A program made the position numbers and the translations under genes. The notes beneath the pieces are model-generated. The model was not told where the DNA came from and did no database searches. It saw nothing but the letters and a program-made list of their open reading frames with translations. DNA of 64,000 nt from the NCBI RefSeq assembly GCF_026586805.1, contig NZ_JAPFHA010000003.1, positions 186,001 to 250,000 on the forward strand, given 5' to 3'. This DNA comes from Niveibacterium sp. 24ML (lineage in GTDB: Bacteria; Pseudomonadota; Gammaproteobacteria; Burkholderiales; Rhodocyclaceae). Below, piece by piece: positions 7,999-17,318 of the stretch; position 1 is the first letter of the stretch, and the number at the start of each line of letters is the position of its first letter.

Positions 7999-9465
7999 AT
8001 GTTTCTAGGCATAGATCTGGGCACGTCGGAAGTGAAGCTTCTGCTGCTGGCAGATGACCACCGAATCGTAGCCATTGCGGGCGAAAAGATTGGTCTTTCG
8101 CGGCCGCATCCACACTGGTCGGAGCAGGATCCGGAAGAATGGTGGTCTGCCACCGGGCGTGCGATGGCGGCATTGCGTGCCAAGGTGCCGAGCGAGTTTT
8201 CCAGCGTGACGGCGATCGGGCTTTCGGGCCAGATGCACGGCGCAACGCTTCTGGATGCGCAAGACCGCGTGCTGCGCCCGGCAATTCTCTGGAACGACAC
8301 CCGCTCGGCGCTTGAATGCGATGAGTTGACTGCGCGTTTGCCGTCCTTGCCGCAGATCGCCGGCAACCTTGCGATGCCCGGCTTTACCGCACCGAAGCTG
8401 GCCTGGGTGGCCAAGCATGAGCCCGCGGTGTTCAGCCAGATCGCCAGCGTGCTGCTGCCCAAGGATTACCTGCGGCTGCGGATGACCGGCGAGAAAGTCT
8501 CCGAGATGTCCGATGCTGCCGGAACCTTGTGGCTCGATGTGGCCAAGCGCGACTGGTCGGACGAACTGCTGGCCGCAACCGGCCTGAACCGTGCGCAGAT
8601 GCCGCGGCTGGTTGAAGGCAGCGAAGCATCCGGCACCTTGTTGCCCGAGGTCGCGAAGGCTTGGGGCCTGTCGGCCGGGGTGATCGTGGCCGGCGGCGGT
8701 GGCGACAACGCTGCCAGCGCGGTCGGCATCGGCGCAGTGGCGCCGGGCGACGGTTTTCTGTCGCTGGGCACCAGCGGTGTGCTTTTCGTCGTGACCGACA
8801 AGTTCCGCCCGAACCCGGCATCGGCCGTGCACGCCTTCTGCCATGCCTTGCCGGGGCGCTGGCACCAGATGAGCGTGATGCTCTCTGCGGCAAGCTGCCT
8901 GAGCTGGGTGACACGTCTGGTCAATGCTGCCAACGAAGGGGAGTTGCTCGCCAAGGCCAACGCGCTCACCGATGCACAGCGCGCTGCGGCGCCGATCTTC
9001 CTGCCCTACCTTTCGGGTGAGCGCACGCCGCACAACGACGCGCAGGCGCAGGGCGTGTTCTTCGGCCTTAACCACGACACCACCGACGCGCATCTTGCCT
9101 ATTCGGTGATCGAAGGCGTGGCCTTCGGCACCATGGATGGCCTGGCCGCGCTCAAAGCGGCGGGCACCGAAGTCGGCCGCCTCGCCTTGGTCGGCGGTGG
9201 TTCGCGCAGTGTCGAGTGGGCTCAACTGCTCGCCAGCCTGCTAGATACGGAAATCGTCACGCTCGAAGGTAGCGAAACCGGTGGCGCGCTTGGCGCGGCG
9301 CGGCTTGGCTGGCTCGCGGCGGGCGGCAAAGAGGCCGATGTTTGCCGCGCACCGGCGATCCGTGCGCGCTATACCTGCAATACAGAACAACGCGCAGCCT
9401 TGCTGCCGCGCTACGAACGATTCACCCAGCTTTATCCGCGCCTTCGCGACCTGTTCGCACGCTGA
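7999..9465 (+). CDS. xylB: Xylulokinase
   Basis: XylB phosphorylates D-xylulose to xylulose 5-phosphate. It is a 488-residue FGGY sugar kinase: the ATP-binding [14 protein letters not shown] opens the protein, [13 protein letters not shown] and ILWNDTRS are xylulokinase sugar-site motifs, and the C-terminal half has [21 protein letters not shown] and [17 protein letters not shown]. The start at 7999 follows a purine-rich ribosome site (AAGGAAGGA). It is the first gene of xylB-xylA-tkt-tal; xylA follows after 34 bases. Confidence 0.96.
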   Translation: MFLGIDLGTSEVKLLLLADDHRIVAIAGEKIGLSRPHPHWSEQDPEEWWSATGRAMAALRAKVPSEFSSVTAIGLSGQMHGATLLDAQDRVLRPAILWNDTRSALECDELTARLPSLPQIAGNLAMPGFTAPKLAWVAKHEPAVFSQIASVLLPKDYLRLRMTGEKVSEMSDAAGTLWLDVAKRDWSDELLAATGLNRAQMPRLVEGSEASGTLLPEVAKAWGLSAGVIVAGGGGDNAASAVGIGAVAPGDGFLSLGTSGVLFVVTDKFRPNPASAVHAFCHALPGRWHQMSVMLSAASCLSWVTRLVNAANEGELLAKANALTDAQRAAAPIFLPYLSGERTPHNDAQAQGVFFGLNHDTTDAHLAYSVIEGVAFGTMDGLAALKAAGTEVGRLALVGGGSRSVEWAQLLASLLDTEIVTLEGSETGGALGAARLGWLAAGGKEADVCRAPAIRARYTCNTEQRAALLPRYERFTQLYPRLRDLFAR

Positions 9466-9499
9466 CGCGGTACCTAAACCAAAACAAAGGAGACCCAAA

Positions 9500-10813
9500 A
9501 TGGCTGCTTATTTCGAAGGCATCGACAAGATCAAATACGAAGGCCCGGATTCGCAGAACCCGCTGGCGTTCAAGTACTACGACAAGGACCGCCTGGTGCT
9601 TGGCAAGCGCATGGAAGACCACCTGCGTTTCGCCGCTTGCTACTGGCACACCTTCTGCTGGAACGGGCTTGACCCGTTCGGCGGCGACACCTTCCAGCGC
9701 CCCTGGCACCAGATCCCGAACGCCATGGAAGCCGCAATGGTGAAGGCCGATGTCGCATTCGACTTCTTCAGCAAGGTCGGCGTGCCGTTCTACTGCTTCC
9801 ATGACCGCGATGTGGCCCCGGAAGGCGCAACGCCGCGCGAGAGCGTTTCGAACCTGCACCGCATCGTCGACATCCTGGGCCAGAAGCAGGAAGAGACCGG
9901 GATGAAGCTGCTGTGGGGCACGGCCAACCTGTTCAGCCACCGTCGCTTCATGTCCGGCGCTTCGACCAACCCGGATCCGGAAATCTTCGCGATGGCCGCG
10001 CTGCAGGTGAAAGAGGCGATGGACGCCACGGTGAAGCTGGGCGGCGCCAACTACGTGATGTGGGGTGGCCGTGAAGGCTACGAAACCCTGCTGAACACCG
10101 ATCTGAAGAGCGAGCTGGCGCAGATGGGCCGCTTCCTCAGCATGGCGGTGGACTACAAGCACAAGATCGGCCTCAAGGGCCCGATTCTGATCGAGCCGAA
10201 GCCGCGTGAGCCTTCCAAGCACCAGTACGACTTCGACACCGCGACGGTGTACGGCTTCCTGAAGCAGTACGGGCTGGAAAACGACGTTAAGGTCAACATC
10301 GAAGCTAACCACGCCACGCTGTCGGGCCATAGCTTCGAGCATGAGATCAGCACCGCGATCGCGCTGGGCATCTTCGGTTCGATCGACATGAACCGCGGCG
10401 ACATGCAGTGCGGCTGGGATACCGACCAGTTCCCGAACAACATCCCTGAAACCGCGCTGGCGATGTACTACATCCTGCAGGGAGGTGGTTTCACGACCGG
10501 TGGCCTGAACTTCGACGCCAAGGTGCGCCGTCAGTCGATCGACGCCGAAGACCTGTTCTACGGCCACATCGGCGGCATGGATGTGTCGGCCCGCGCGCTG
10601 CTGATCGCCGAGAAGATGATCACCGACGGCAAGTTCGCGCAGATCACCAAGGATCGCTACGCCGGCTGGCGTGTCGAGTTCGGCCAGCAAGTGCTGGCAG
10701 GCAAGCTGGGGCTGGATGCCGTGGCTCAGCGCGTGCTCGACCGCAATGTCGACGTCGCGCCGAAGTCCGGCCGCCAGGAGCTGATCGAGAACCTGCTCAA
10801 CAGCTACATCTGA
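9500..10813 (+). CDS. xylA: Xylose isomerase
   Basis: XylA interconverts D-xylose and D-xylulose. The 437 residues match the class II (E. coli-type) enzyme in length. Active-site segments are visible: [12 protein letters not shown] with the catalytic His, [45 protein letters not shown] with metal-binding Glu and His, and [19 protein letters not shown] with the metal-binding Asp. AAAGGAGA precedes the ATG at 9500. Gene order xylB then xylA, with no xylFGH transporter or xylR beside them, means uptake and regulation must be encoded elsewhere. Confidence 0.98.
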   Translation: MAAYFEGIDKIKYEGPDSQNPLAFKYYDKDRLVLGKRMEDHLRFAACYWHTFCWNGLDPFGGDTFQRPWHQIPNAMEAAMVKADVAFDFFSKVGVPFYCFHDRDVAPEGATPRESVSNLHRIVDILGQKQEETGMKLLWGTANLFSHRRFMSGASTNPDPEIFAMAALQVKEAMDATVKLGGANYVMWGGREGYETLLNTDLKSELAQMGRFLSMAVDYKHKIGLKGPILIEPKPREPSKHQYDFDTATVYGFLKQYGLENDVKVNIEANHATLSGHSFEHEISTAIALGIFGSIDMNRGDMQCGWDTDQFPNNIPETALAMYYILQGGGFTTGGLNFDAKVRRQSIDAEDLFYGHIGGMDVSARALLIAEKMITDGKFAQITKDRYAGWRVEFGQQVLAGKLGLDAVAQRVLDRNVDVAPKSGRQELIENLLNSYI

Positions 10814-10817
10814 GTCG

Positions 10818-10838
10818 CACGCGGCTAACGGCCGCGTG
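10818..10838 (+). other. Intercistronic hairpin between xylA and tkt
   Basis: An 8-bp perfect stem (cacgcggc 10818-10825, gccgcgtg 10831-10838) begins five bases after the xylA stop. A second GC-rich palindrome (ccggggttccccgg) follows within 30 bases. There is no U-run, so this is not a classic terminator; it could stabilise the xylBA part of the message or attenuate transcription into tkt. The remaining gap to tkt at 10995 shows no gene. Confidence 0.4.
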
Positions 10839-10994
10839 AAGCGGCGCGCCGGGGTTCCCCGGTTCGCCGCGAATAGTTTGGCCTGCATTCCTTTCCCGAA
10901 TCGATGGACGGAAAAGCTGATCCCGGCTGGGCGGCGTTTCCGGCGGGTGGGGCTGCGCTACGCTTCTGTCGCCGAAACTGGAAAGACGCTCCCG

Positions 10995-12992
10995 ATGATC
11001 ACATCCCAATCCCTTGCCGACGCCCTTCGCATCCTCGCGATGGACGGTGTGCAAGCCGCAAATTCTGGCCACCCCGGCATGCCCATGGGCATGGCCGAGG
11101 TGGCCGTTGCGCTGTGGCACCGCCACCTGCGCCATAACCCTGCCGACCCGACCTGGGCCAACCGCGACCGCTTCGTACTGTCGAACGGGCACGGCTCCAT
11201 GCTGCTGTACGCGCTGCTGCATCTGAGCGGCTATGACCTGCCGCTCGACGAGCTCAAGCGCTTCCGCCAACTGCATAGCAAGACGCCGGGGCACCCGGAG
11301 TACGGCTACACGCCTGGGGTCGAAACCACCACCGGCCCGCTCGGGCAGGGCATCGCCAATGCGGTGGGTTTCGCGATGGCCGAGCGTCTGCTCGCGGCGG
11401 AATTCAACCGCGAGGGCTTCCCGGTTGTCGATCACCGCACCTACGTGTTCCTGGGCGACGGCTGCATGATGGAAGGCATCTCTCACGAAGCCTGTGCGCT
11501 GGCCGGCACCTGGAAGCTCGGCAAGCTGATTGCGCTGTACGACGACAACGGCATCTCGATCGACGGCCATGTCGAACCCTGGTTCTCCGACGACACACCC
11601 AAGCGTTTTGAAGCCTACGGCTGGAACGTGATCCGCGATGTCGACGGCCATAGCATCGACGCGGTGGACCTTGCCCTGCGCCAGGCGCGTGCGCAGTCCG
11701 CCAAGCCCACGCTGATCTGCTGCAAGACAGTGATCGGCAAGGGGTCACCGAACAAAGCCGGCACCCACGATGTGCATGGCTCGCCGCTGGGGGCGGCGGA
11801 GATCGCAGCAACGCGCGCCCAACTGGGTATCACGGCGGGCCCGTTCGAAGTGTCGGACTCAGTGCGCGCGATCTGGAATGCTCGTGAAAACGGCGCGGCC
11901 CAGCAAACCGCCTGGGATGCACTGTTTGCGCGTTACCGCGCCGACTACCCGGATCTGGCTGCTGAATTCGAGCGCCGCATGAAGGGCGACTTGCCGGCGG
12001 AATTCTCTGAAAAGACTGCGGTACTGCTGAGCGAAGTCGACACCAAGGCCGAAGCGATTGCGAGCCGCAAGGCTTCGCAGAACGCGATCCAGGCGCTCGC
12101 GCCGCTTCTGCCGGAGTTCCTCGGCGGTTCGGCTGACCTCGCGCCCTCGAACCTGACGATGTGGAAGGGCTGCGTGCCGGTGCGCGAAGCTGGGGGTAAC
12201 TACCTCAACTACGGCGTGCGCGAATTCGGCATGGGCGCGATCATGAACGGCATCGCGTTGCATGGCGGCTTCCGCCCCTTTGCCGGCACTTTCCTGATGT
12301 TCAGCGAGTACGCCCGCAATGCGATCCGCATGGCGGCGCTGATGAAGATCAACCCGATCTGGGTGTTCACGCACGATTCGATCGGGCTGGGCGAAGACGG
12401 CCCGACCCACCAGCCGGTGGAGCAAACCGCCACCCTGCGCATGGTGCCCAACCTCGATGTGTGGCGGCCTTGCGATGCGGTGGAGAGCTTTGTTGCCTGG
12501 CGCATTGCAGTGGAGCACCGGCACACGCCGACCTGCCTGATCCTGTCGCGCCAGAACCTGCCGCATCAAACCCGCAGCGCGGCACAGCTCGATGCGATCG
12601 CCCGCGGTGGCTATGTGCTCAGCGATTGCGAAGCAGCGCCCAAGGCGGTGATCATCGCGACTGGCTCGGAAGTCTCGCTTGCGATGGAAGCGCAGCGAGT
12701 GCTGGCCGAACATGACGTGCCGGTGCGTGTGGTATCGATGCCTTCAAGCTTCATGTTTGAACGGCAGGATGCTGCGTATCGCGCATCGGTGCTTCCGCGC
12801 GGTGTGCCGCGCGTGGCGGTGGAGGCGGGGGTGACCGACGGCTGGCGCAAGTATGTCGGGCTGGAGGGCGCGGTAATCGGCATCGACGCCTTCGGTGAAT
12901 CGGCCCCGGCGCCGGTCCTTTACGAACATTTCGGCATCACCACGGCACGTGTCGTCGAGGCGGTGCACAACCTGATTAAGGAATCAGCATGA
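10995..12992 (+). CDS. tkt: Transketolase
   Basis: Transketolase moves two-carbon units between ketoses and aldoses in the pentose phosphate pathway, using thiamine diphosphate. The 665 residues carry the N-terminal [19 protein letters not shown], the TPP/Mg motif [18 protein letters not shown]...ALYDDN, the pyrimidine-domain FREFGMG-like [18 protein letters not shown] and [18 protein letters not shown], the transketolase signature. I start at 10995; the open frame extends to 10836 without family similarity. It takes the xylulose 5-phosphate made by XylB. Its stop overlaps the tal start. Confidence 0.97.
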   Translation: MITSQSLADALRILAMDGVQAANSGHPGMPMGMAEVAVALWHRHLRHNPADPTWANRDRFVLSNGHGSMLLYALLHLSGYDLPLDELKRFRQLHSKTPGHPEYGYTPGVETTTGPLGQGIANAVGFAMAERLLAAEFNREGFPVVDHRTYVFLGDGCMMEGISHEACALAGTWKLGKLIALYDDNGISIDGHVEPWFSDDTPKRFEAYGWNVIRDVDGHSIDAVDLALRQARAQSAKPTLICCKTVIGKGSPNKAGTHDVHGSPLGAAEIAATRAQLGITAGPFEVSDSVRAIWNARENGAAQQTAWDALFARYRADYPDLAAEFERRMKGDLPAEFSEKTAVLLSEVDTKAEAIASRKASQNAIQALAPLLPEFLGGSADLAPSNLTMWKGCVPVREAGGNYLNYGVREFGMGAIMNGIALHGGFRPFAGTFLMFSEYARNAIRMAALMKINPIWVFTHDSIGLGEDGPTHQPVEQTATLRMVPNLDVWRPCDAVESFVAWRIAVEHRHTPTCLILSRQNLPHQTRSAAQLDAIARGGYVLSDCEAAPKAVIIATGSEVSLAMEAQRVLAEHDVPVRVVSMPSSFMFERQDAAYRASVLPRGVPRVAVEAGVTDGWRKYVGLEGAVIGIDAFGESAPAPVLYEHFGITTARVVEAVHNLIKESA

Positions 12993-14056
12993 GTCGTCTG
13001 AAAGCTATCGATGCCCTCGGTCAGCAAGTCTGGCTCGACTCGATTTCGCGCAAGCTGATCGAGAGCGGCGAACTGGCCCGACTGATCGCCGAAGACGGCA
13101 TCTCGGGCGTGACCTCAAACCCGGCGATTTTCCAGCAAGCCTTGTCGAAAGACCCGGCTTACGTGGCGGCCAAGGCGGCCTTGCCGGCAACGCTGACGGA
13201 CCCGGAAGCGCGCTTCGAAGCGCTGGCCTTGCCGGATATCCAGGCTGCCTGCGATGCCTTCTTGCCGCTGTACGACAAGAGCAATGGCAACAAGGGTTTC
13301 GTGAGCTTCGAAGTGTCGCCGAGCCTCTCGCGCGATGCGGACGGCACCTTTGCCGCTGCGCAGCGTCTGTGGAGCGCGATCGCGCGCCCGAACGTGATGA
13401 TCAAGATCCCGGCCACGCCGGAGGGGCTGGTGGCGATCCGAAAATCGATCGCGGCCGGCATCAACATCAACGTCACGCTGATGTTCTCGCCGCGCCATGT
13501 CGAGGCGGTGGCTCAGGCGCATGCTGATGGTCTGGCGGATCGCCTTGCCGCGGGCTTGCCGATCGGCCAGATTCGTTCGGTGGCGAGCGTCTTCATCTCG
13601 CGCGTCGACAGCAAGATCGACCCGTTGGTGCCGGATGCACTCAAAGGCAAGATCGCCATCGCGTCTGCGCGCGTGGCCTACGCCGACTGGCTGGCGCACT
13701 GGGGGCAGAAGGGCGACCGCTTTGCTGCGCTCGCCGCTGCGGGCGCGCACCCGCAATGGCTGCTGTGGGCAAGTACCGGCACCAAGAACGCTGCCTATCG
13801 CGACGTGTTGTACGTCGAAACGCTGATCGGTGATCAGACCGTGAATACCGTGCCGGAGGCGACCTTGAACGCTTTCCGCGATCATGGTGAGGCGGCGGCA
13901 ACGCTGGCTCAGGGTGTGGCCGCTGCGCGCGTCAGCCTCGCAGCGCTGGCGGATCTGGGGATCGACCTCAATGTGGTCGGCGAACACCTGCAGAACGAGG
14001 GGCTGGTGTTGTTCGAGCAGGCGTTCGAGACGCTGCTGGCTTCAGTCGGTACTTGA
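12989..14056 (+). CDS. tal: Transaldolase
   Basis: Transaldolase transfers dihydroxyacetone between sugar phosphates and completes the non-oxidative pentose phosphate pathway. The 355-residue protein is of the longer TalB-unlike class (mycobacterial/cyanobacterial type): it opens [14 protein letters not shown], has GVTSNPAIF, the Schiff-base Lys in [16 protein letters not shown], and [10 protein letters not shown]. The ATG overlaps the tkt stop by four bases (ATGA), so the two are coupled. A strong terminator follows at 14072. Confidence 0.95.
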   Translation: MSRLKAIDALGQQVWLDSISRKLIESGELARLIAEDGISGVTSNPAIFQQALSKDPAYVAAKAALPATLTDPEARFEALALPDIQAACDAFLPLYDKSNGNKGFVSFEVSPSLSRDADGTFAAAQRLWSAIARPNVMIKIPATPEGLVAIRKSIAAGININVTLMFSPRHVEAVAQAHADGLADRLAAGLPIGQIRSVASVFISRVDSKIDPLVPDALKGKIAIASARVAYADWLAHWGQKGDRFAALAAAGAHPQWLLWASTGTKNAAYRDVLYVETLIGDQTVNTVPEATLNAFRDHGEAAATLAQGVAAARVSLAALADLGIDLNVVGEHLQNEGLVLFEQAFETLLASVGT

Positions 14057-14071
14057 GTTCAGGTACTTGCC

Positions 14072-14107
14072 AACAAAAACGGCAGCGGATTTGCTGCCGT
14101 TTTTGTT
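14072..14107 (+). terminator. Bidirectional Rho-independent terminator after tal
   Basis: A perfect 15-bp stem (14072-14086 with 14093-14107) around a six-base loop, with the A-tract and T-tract built into the stem (aacaaaaacggcagc / gctgccgtttttgtt). It separates tal from the convergent HlyIII-family gene and should stop transcription both ways. Confidence 0.92.
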
Positions 14108-14122
14108 TGGCCCTGCGACGCC

Positions 14123-14740
14123 TCACATTACGTAGCACAGCACCGCGATGAAGTGCATCAGGCTGCCGGCAATCACGAACAAGTGCCAGATGCCGTGCCA
14201 GTGGCGGAAGCGCTCGTCGAAGGCGAAGAAGATGATCCCGACGGTGTAGAAAATGCCGCCCGCCGCCAGCCACATGAAGCCGGCTGTGCCCAAGCTTGCG
14301 ATCAGCGGTTTGACGGCGACCAGCACGATCCAGCCCATCACCGCGTAGATCACCAGCGACATCACGCGGGCTTCCGAGCGCGGTTTGATCTCCTGGATCA
14401 TGCCGACGATCGCCAGCGTCCACACCGTGGCAAACAGCGACCAGCCCCACGGCCCGCGCAGGCTGATCAGGCAGAAGGGCGTGTAGCTGCCGGCGATCAG
14501 CAGATAGATCGACAAGTGATCGAGCTTCTGCAGGATGCGTTTCGCACGCCCGCGGACGCTGTGATAGATCGTTGAGCTGCTGTAGAGCAGCACCAGCGCG
14601 ACGCCGTACACCGCCATGCTGAAGACCTTCCAGCCATCGCCGCTCGTAATTGCGATGGCGAGCAGCCAGATCGCACCGGTTAGCGCCAGCACGGCGCCGA
14701 CAAGGTGGGTCCAGGCGTTGAATCTCTCTCCGGGGTACAC
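14123..14740 (-). CDS. Hemolysin III / PAQR-family membrane protein
   Basis: The protein begins VYPGERFNAWTHLVGAVLAL and has seven hydrophobic segments, the PAQR/HlyIII plan. Conserved residues are visible: SSTIYHSV (S-x3-H), LDHLSIYLLIAGSYTP (D...Y...Y), and the C-terminal FRHWHGIWHLFVIAGSLMHF with the H-x3-H pair; these bind zinc in the family. The GTG at 14740 is chosen since AAGGA lies six bases before it and it gives the usual ~205 residues; the frame extends to 14920 without membrane sequence. Bacterial members affect membrane lipid homeostasis; a haemolytic role is historical and unproven here. Confidence 0.85.
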   Translation of the reverse strand: MYPGERFNAWTHLVGAVLALTGAIWLLAIAITSGDGWKVFSMAVYGVALVLLYSSSTIYHSVRGRAKRILQKLDHLSIYLLIAGSYTPFCLISLRGPWGWSLFATVWTLAIVGMIQEIKPRSEARVMSLVIYAVMGWIVLVAVKPLIASLGTAGFMWLAAGGIFYTVGIIFFAFDERFRHWHGIWHLFVIAGSLMHFIAVLCYVM

Positions 14741-14920
14741 GATCAGTCCTTGATGCAAGAATGGGGGGCACGACGCGACCTCGGTTTGTCGAGTACGCGC
14801 TGGAGTGAGTCTATTCGCAACGTGGCGCGCGGGCGGGGCCGCAATCGTCGCAATTCGTTTCGCGGTTGCGCCTGCGTGGCGACAGCGCGATGGCTGGTTG
14901 CCAGCGATAGCAGGTGGCAA

Positions 14921-14951
14921 GAAAGCAAAAAGCCCAGCAGGGCTGGGCTTT
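14921..14951 (-). terminator. Terminator of the tRNA-Val transcript
   Basis: On the minus strand a 9-bp stem (14950-14942 with 14938-14930, aagcccagc/gctgggctt) is followed by TTTTGCTTTC. It lies about 20 bases beyond the encoded CCA end of the tRNA. Confidence 0.8.
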
Positions 14952-14969
14952 GCGTTTCGTACAAACCGG

Positions 14970-15044
14970 TGGTGGGCAGTACTGGGATCGAACCAGTGAC
15001 CCCTGCCGTGTGAAGGCAGTGCTCTACCGCTGAGCTAACTGCCC
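14970..15044 (-). tRNA. tRNA-Val (anticodon CAC)
   Basis: The 75-base minus-strand sequence folds as a full cloverleaf: acceptor GGGCAGT/ACTGCCC, D stem GCTC/GAGC, anticodon stem CTGCC/GGCAG with loop TTCACAC (anticodon CAC, reading GUG), T arm ACTGG-TTCGATC-CCAGT, and an encoded CCA. The variable loop is short. A good promoter lies at 15065-15093 and a terminator at 14921-14951, so it is a single-gene unit. Confidence 0.97.
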
Positions 15045-15064
15045 GGTTTGCAGCGAAGTCCGCG

Positions 15065-15093
15065 ACTATACCGTGGTCGATTTCGATGGTCAA
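15065..15093 (-). promoter_or_regulatory. sigma70 promoter of tRNA-Val
   Basis: TTGACC (15093-15088), 17-base spacer, TATAGT (15070-15065) on the minus strand. The predicted start is about 14 bases upstream of the mature tRNA 5' end. Confidence 0.75.
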
Positions 15094-15162
15094 TAGTTCG
15101 GGCGAACTGGCGTTGTGCTCCGGTAGAATGTCGGTCTTTCCCGATTCCGGCCAATCCTTGCC

Positions 15163-16560
15163 ATGACTCGACGCATCCGTACCCGCTTTGCCCCCAGCCC
15201 CACCGGTTTCTTGCACATCGGCGGCGCGCGCACCGCGCTGTTCTCCTGGGCCTATGCCCGTCACCACGGCGGTGATTTCATCCTTCGCATCGAAGATACC
15301 GACGTGGCGCGCTCCACGCCCGAGGCGGTGCAGGCGATTCTCGACGGCATGAACTGGCTTGGCCTGGAGTGGGACGAGGGCCCGTTCTACCAGATGCAGC
15401 GGATGGATCGTTACAAGGCCGTGATCGCGCAGATGCTGGAGGTCGGTACTGCCTACCACTGCTACATGACACCCGAAGAGCTGGATGCGATTCGCGAAGC
15501 GCAGCGCGCACGGGGTGACAAGCCGCGCTACGACGGCCGCTGGCGTCCAGAGCCGGGCAAGGTGCTGCCGACGCCGCCAGAAGGCGTGAAGCCGGTGGTG
15601 CGTTTCAAGAACCCGACAAGCGGCAAGGTTGCATGGAACGACGTGGTGAAGGGGCTGATCGAGTTCGATAACGCAGAACTGGACGACCTGATCATCGCGC
15701 GCCCCGATGGCACGCCCACCTACAATTTCTGTGTCGTGGTTGATGACTGGGACATGGGCATCACCCATGTGATCCGCGGCGACGATCATGTGAACAACAC
15801 GCCGCGCCAGATCAACATCCTCAGCGCGCTGGGCGCCGAATTGCCGCAGTACGGCCACCTGTCGATGATCCTCGGCTCGGACGGGCAGAAGCTCTCCAAG
15901 CGCCACGGCGCAGTCAGCGTGATGCAGTACGACGACGATGGTTATCTGGTTGAATCCGTCATCAACTACCTTGCACGACTGGGCTGGAGCCACGGCGACG
16001 ACGAGGTGTTTTCGCGTGAGCAGTTCGTCGAGTGGTTTGATCTCGATCGCATCACGCCCTCGGCAGCGCAATTCAACTTTGAAAAGCTCGACTGGCTCAA
16101 CGCGCACTACATCAAACAGGCCGAGCCCGCGGTGCTGGTGGCGGATGCGGCGCGGCGCCTGGCCAAGCGTGGCGTATCGATTGAGAACGGGCCGAGTCTT
16201 GAGGCGGTTGTCGCGCTCTACCGTGAGCGGGTGAGCACCCTGGTTCAACTGGCGGACTCGGTGGAGGCTTATTACATCGACATCCAGCCGTCGGAGGAGA
16301 TGGCGAGCCAGCATCTCACCGATGCCGCCAAGGCTGCCCTGCGTTCCTTGCAGGCGCGATTTGCCGGCGCAGTCTGGGATAAAGCCACCTTGAGTGCCGC
16401 CATCAAGGAAACCTGCAACGAGCATGGCCTGAAGATGCCCCAGGTTGCGATACCGCTCCGTGTGGCGCTGCTTGGCGTGAGCCAGACGCCCGCAATTGAT
16501 GCGGTACTCGAAGTGCTGGGGCGCGACTGCGTGATGGCACGGCTGGCGAAGCTCGGCTAA
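15163..16560 (+). CDS. gltX: Glutamyl-tRNA synthetase
   Basis: Class I synthetase that charges tRNA-Glu. The HIGH motif is seen in [19 protein letters not shown] and the KMSKS motif in [31 protein letters not shown] is also typical. The 465 residues match the bacterial enzyme. The start at 15163 begins [12 protein letters not shown]. It is divergent from tRNA-Val with about 118 bases between; a TAGAAT at 15124 could be its -10. The zinc-binding cysteines of the E. coli type are not apparent ([16 protein letters not shown] region has a single Cys). Confidence 0.97.
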   Translation: MTRRIRTRFAPSPTGFLHIGGARTALFSWAYARHHGGDFILRIEDTDVARSTPEAVQAILDGMNWLGLEWDEGPFYQMQRMDRYKAVIAQMLEVGTAYHCYMTPEELDAIREAQRARGDKPRYDGRWRPEPGKVLPTPPEGVKPVVRFKNPTSGKVAWNDVVKGLIEFDNAELDDLIIARPDGTPTYNFCVVVDDWDMGITHVIRGDDHVNNTPRQINILSALGAELPQYGHLSMILGSDGQKLSKRHGAVSVMQYDDDGYLVESVINYLARLGWSHGDDEVFSREQFVEWFDLDRITPSAAQFNFEKLDWLNAHYIKQAEPAVLVADAARRLAKRGVSIENGPSLEAVVALYRERVSTLVQLADSVEAYYIDIQPSEEMASQHLTDAAKAALRSLQARFAGAVWDKATLSAAIKETCNEHGLKMPQVAIPLRVALLGVSQTPAIDAVLEVLGRDCVMARLAKLG

Positions 16561-16586
16561 GGTGGCTTTGCGGCAAGCCAGCAGCG

Positions 16587-16617
16587 AAGGGGGCGCAGTT
16601 TTGCAGCCCCCTTTTTC
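16587..16617 (+). terminator. Terminator after gltX
   Basis: Stem agggggc (16588-16594) with gccccct (16606-16612), extended by an inner gca/tgc, then TTTTT. It begins 27 bases after the gltX stop. Confidence 0.85.
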
Positions 16618-16640
16618 ATTTAGGGTGTCGCCAAAATAAA

Positions 16641-16665
16641 AAGCCGCGGGGGTTGCCCGCGGCTT
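16641..16665 (-). terminator. GC-rich hairpin, probable minus-strand terminator
   Basis: A perfect 10-bp stem aagccgcggg/cccgcggctt around GGTTG. Read on the minus strand it is followed by TTTATTTTGG, so it could end transcripts coming from rlmM-ychJ; read on the plus strand it lacks a U-run. The rest of 16561-16931, apart from the DnaA-box palindrome and the gltX terminator, shows no gene. Confidence 0.6.
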
Positions 16666-16822
16666 CGTCTGGGTATGCCGTTTTGATACGGCGTTCGTCG
16701 GTTCCGGTTCCGTATGTTTTGTCAGGCAACTCATGATTGCCCGTGTGTGCATTCACGGCCTTGAGTGTGCGGACTTGAACGGTTGATGGGGGGACGAACC
16801 CCCTTTGCGATCCGCCTGGTGA

Positions 16823-16863
16823 AGCTTATCCACAGAATCTGTGGGGCAATCTGTGGATAAGCT
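16823..16863. promoter_or_regulatory. Palindromic pair of consensus DnaA boxes
   Basis: Two exact DnaA boxes TTATCCACA face each other: one on plus at 16826-16834 and one on minus at 16860-16852. They lie in a perfect 14-bp inverted repeat (16823-16836 and 16850-16863) with 13 bases between. The spacer holds a degenerate third copy (CTGTGGGGCA, 16839-16848), which itself makes a 15-base palindrome with the left box (16830-16844). No dnaA, dnaN or AT-rich unwinding region is nearby, so a regulatory or DnaA-binding locus is likelier than an origin. Confidence 0.65.
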
Positions 16864-16931
16864 GTGAATCGCGGGGTGCAGCGGGTGCGCAGCGTGCGGG
16901 TGCTTTGTTTGATGCACTTTGCAGCATTGTT

Positions 16932-17318
16932 TCAGTCGCGGTGCTCGATGCCGTCGACATAGAGCCAGCGGCCGTCGATGCGCTCGAAGCGGCTTGTTTC
17001 ATGCAAACGCCCTGCGCGGCCGCCGACCTTGAAGCGTGCGATGAATTCGACGCGGGCCTCGTCGCCATTGCTGTGGTGGGCACACACCTCAAGCCCGATC
17101 CATTTTGGCTTGGGGGATTCATCCAGATCGAGTTCCGTCGGGCGCGTGGCTGGCGCCCAAGAGCTGAGCAGATAGTCGGCCAAGCCCAATGCGAAGGCGC
17201 TGTAGCGCGAACGCATCAAGGCTTCGGCGGTGGGCGCCGCTTCGCCACCATGCCAGCGGCCACAGCATTCTGCGTAGCTGCTGCCGCCACACGGGCAGGG
17301 GAGCTTCGCCTTGCGCAT
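16932..17318 (-). CDS. YchJ-like protein with N-terminal SEC-C zinc motif
   Basis: The 128-residue protein opens KLPCPCGGSSYAECCGRWH, a SEC-C-type Cys cluster (CxCGG...CC..H), followed by a short alpha/beta domain with MRSRYSAFALGLADYLLSSW and RFKVGGRAGRLHETSRFERIDGRW-type strands. This is the YchJ/UPF0225 family, a NTF2-like fold with a zinc motif and no firm function. Its ATG directly abuts the rlmM stop, so it is the second gene of an rlmM-ychJ unit. Confidence 0.88.
   Translation of the reverse strand: MRKAKLPCPCGGSSYAECCGRWHGGEAAPTAEALMRSRYSAFALGLADYLLSSWAPATRPTELDLDESPKPKWIGLEVCAHHSNGDEARVEFIARFKVGGRAGRLHETSRFERIDGRWLYVDGIEHRD

Noticed and set aside
14743-16752. 669-residue minus-strand frame over gltX and tRNA-Val
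   Set aside because: It includes the tRNA and lies antisense to gltX; not a gene.
16823-16863. Replication origin
   Set aside because: Two DnaA boxes only, no dnaA/dnaN/rpmH neighbours, no AT-rich unwinding region; a regulatory site is more plausible.
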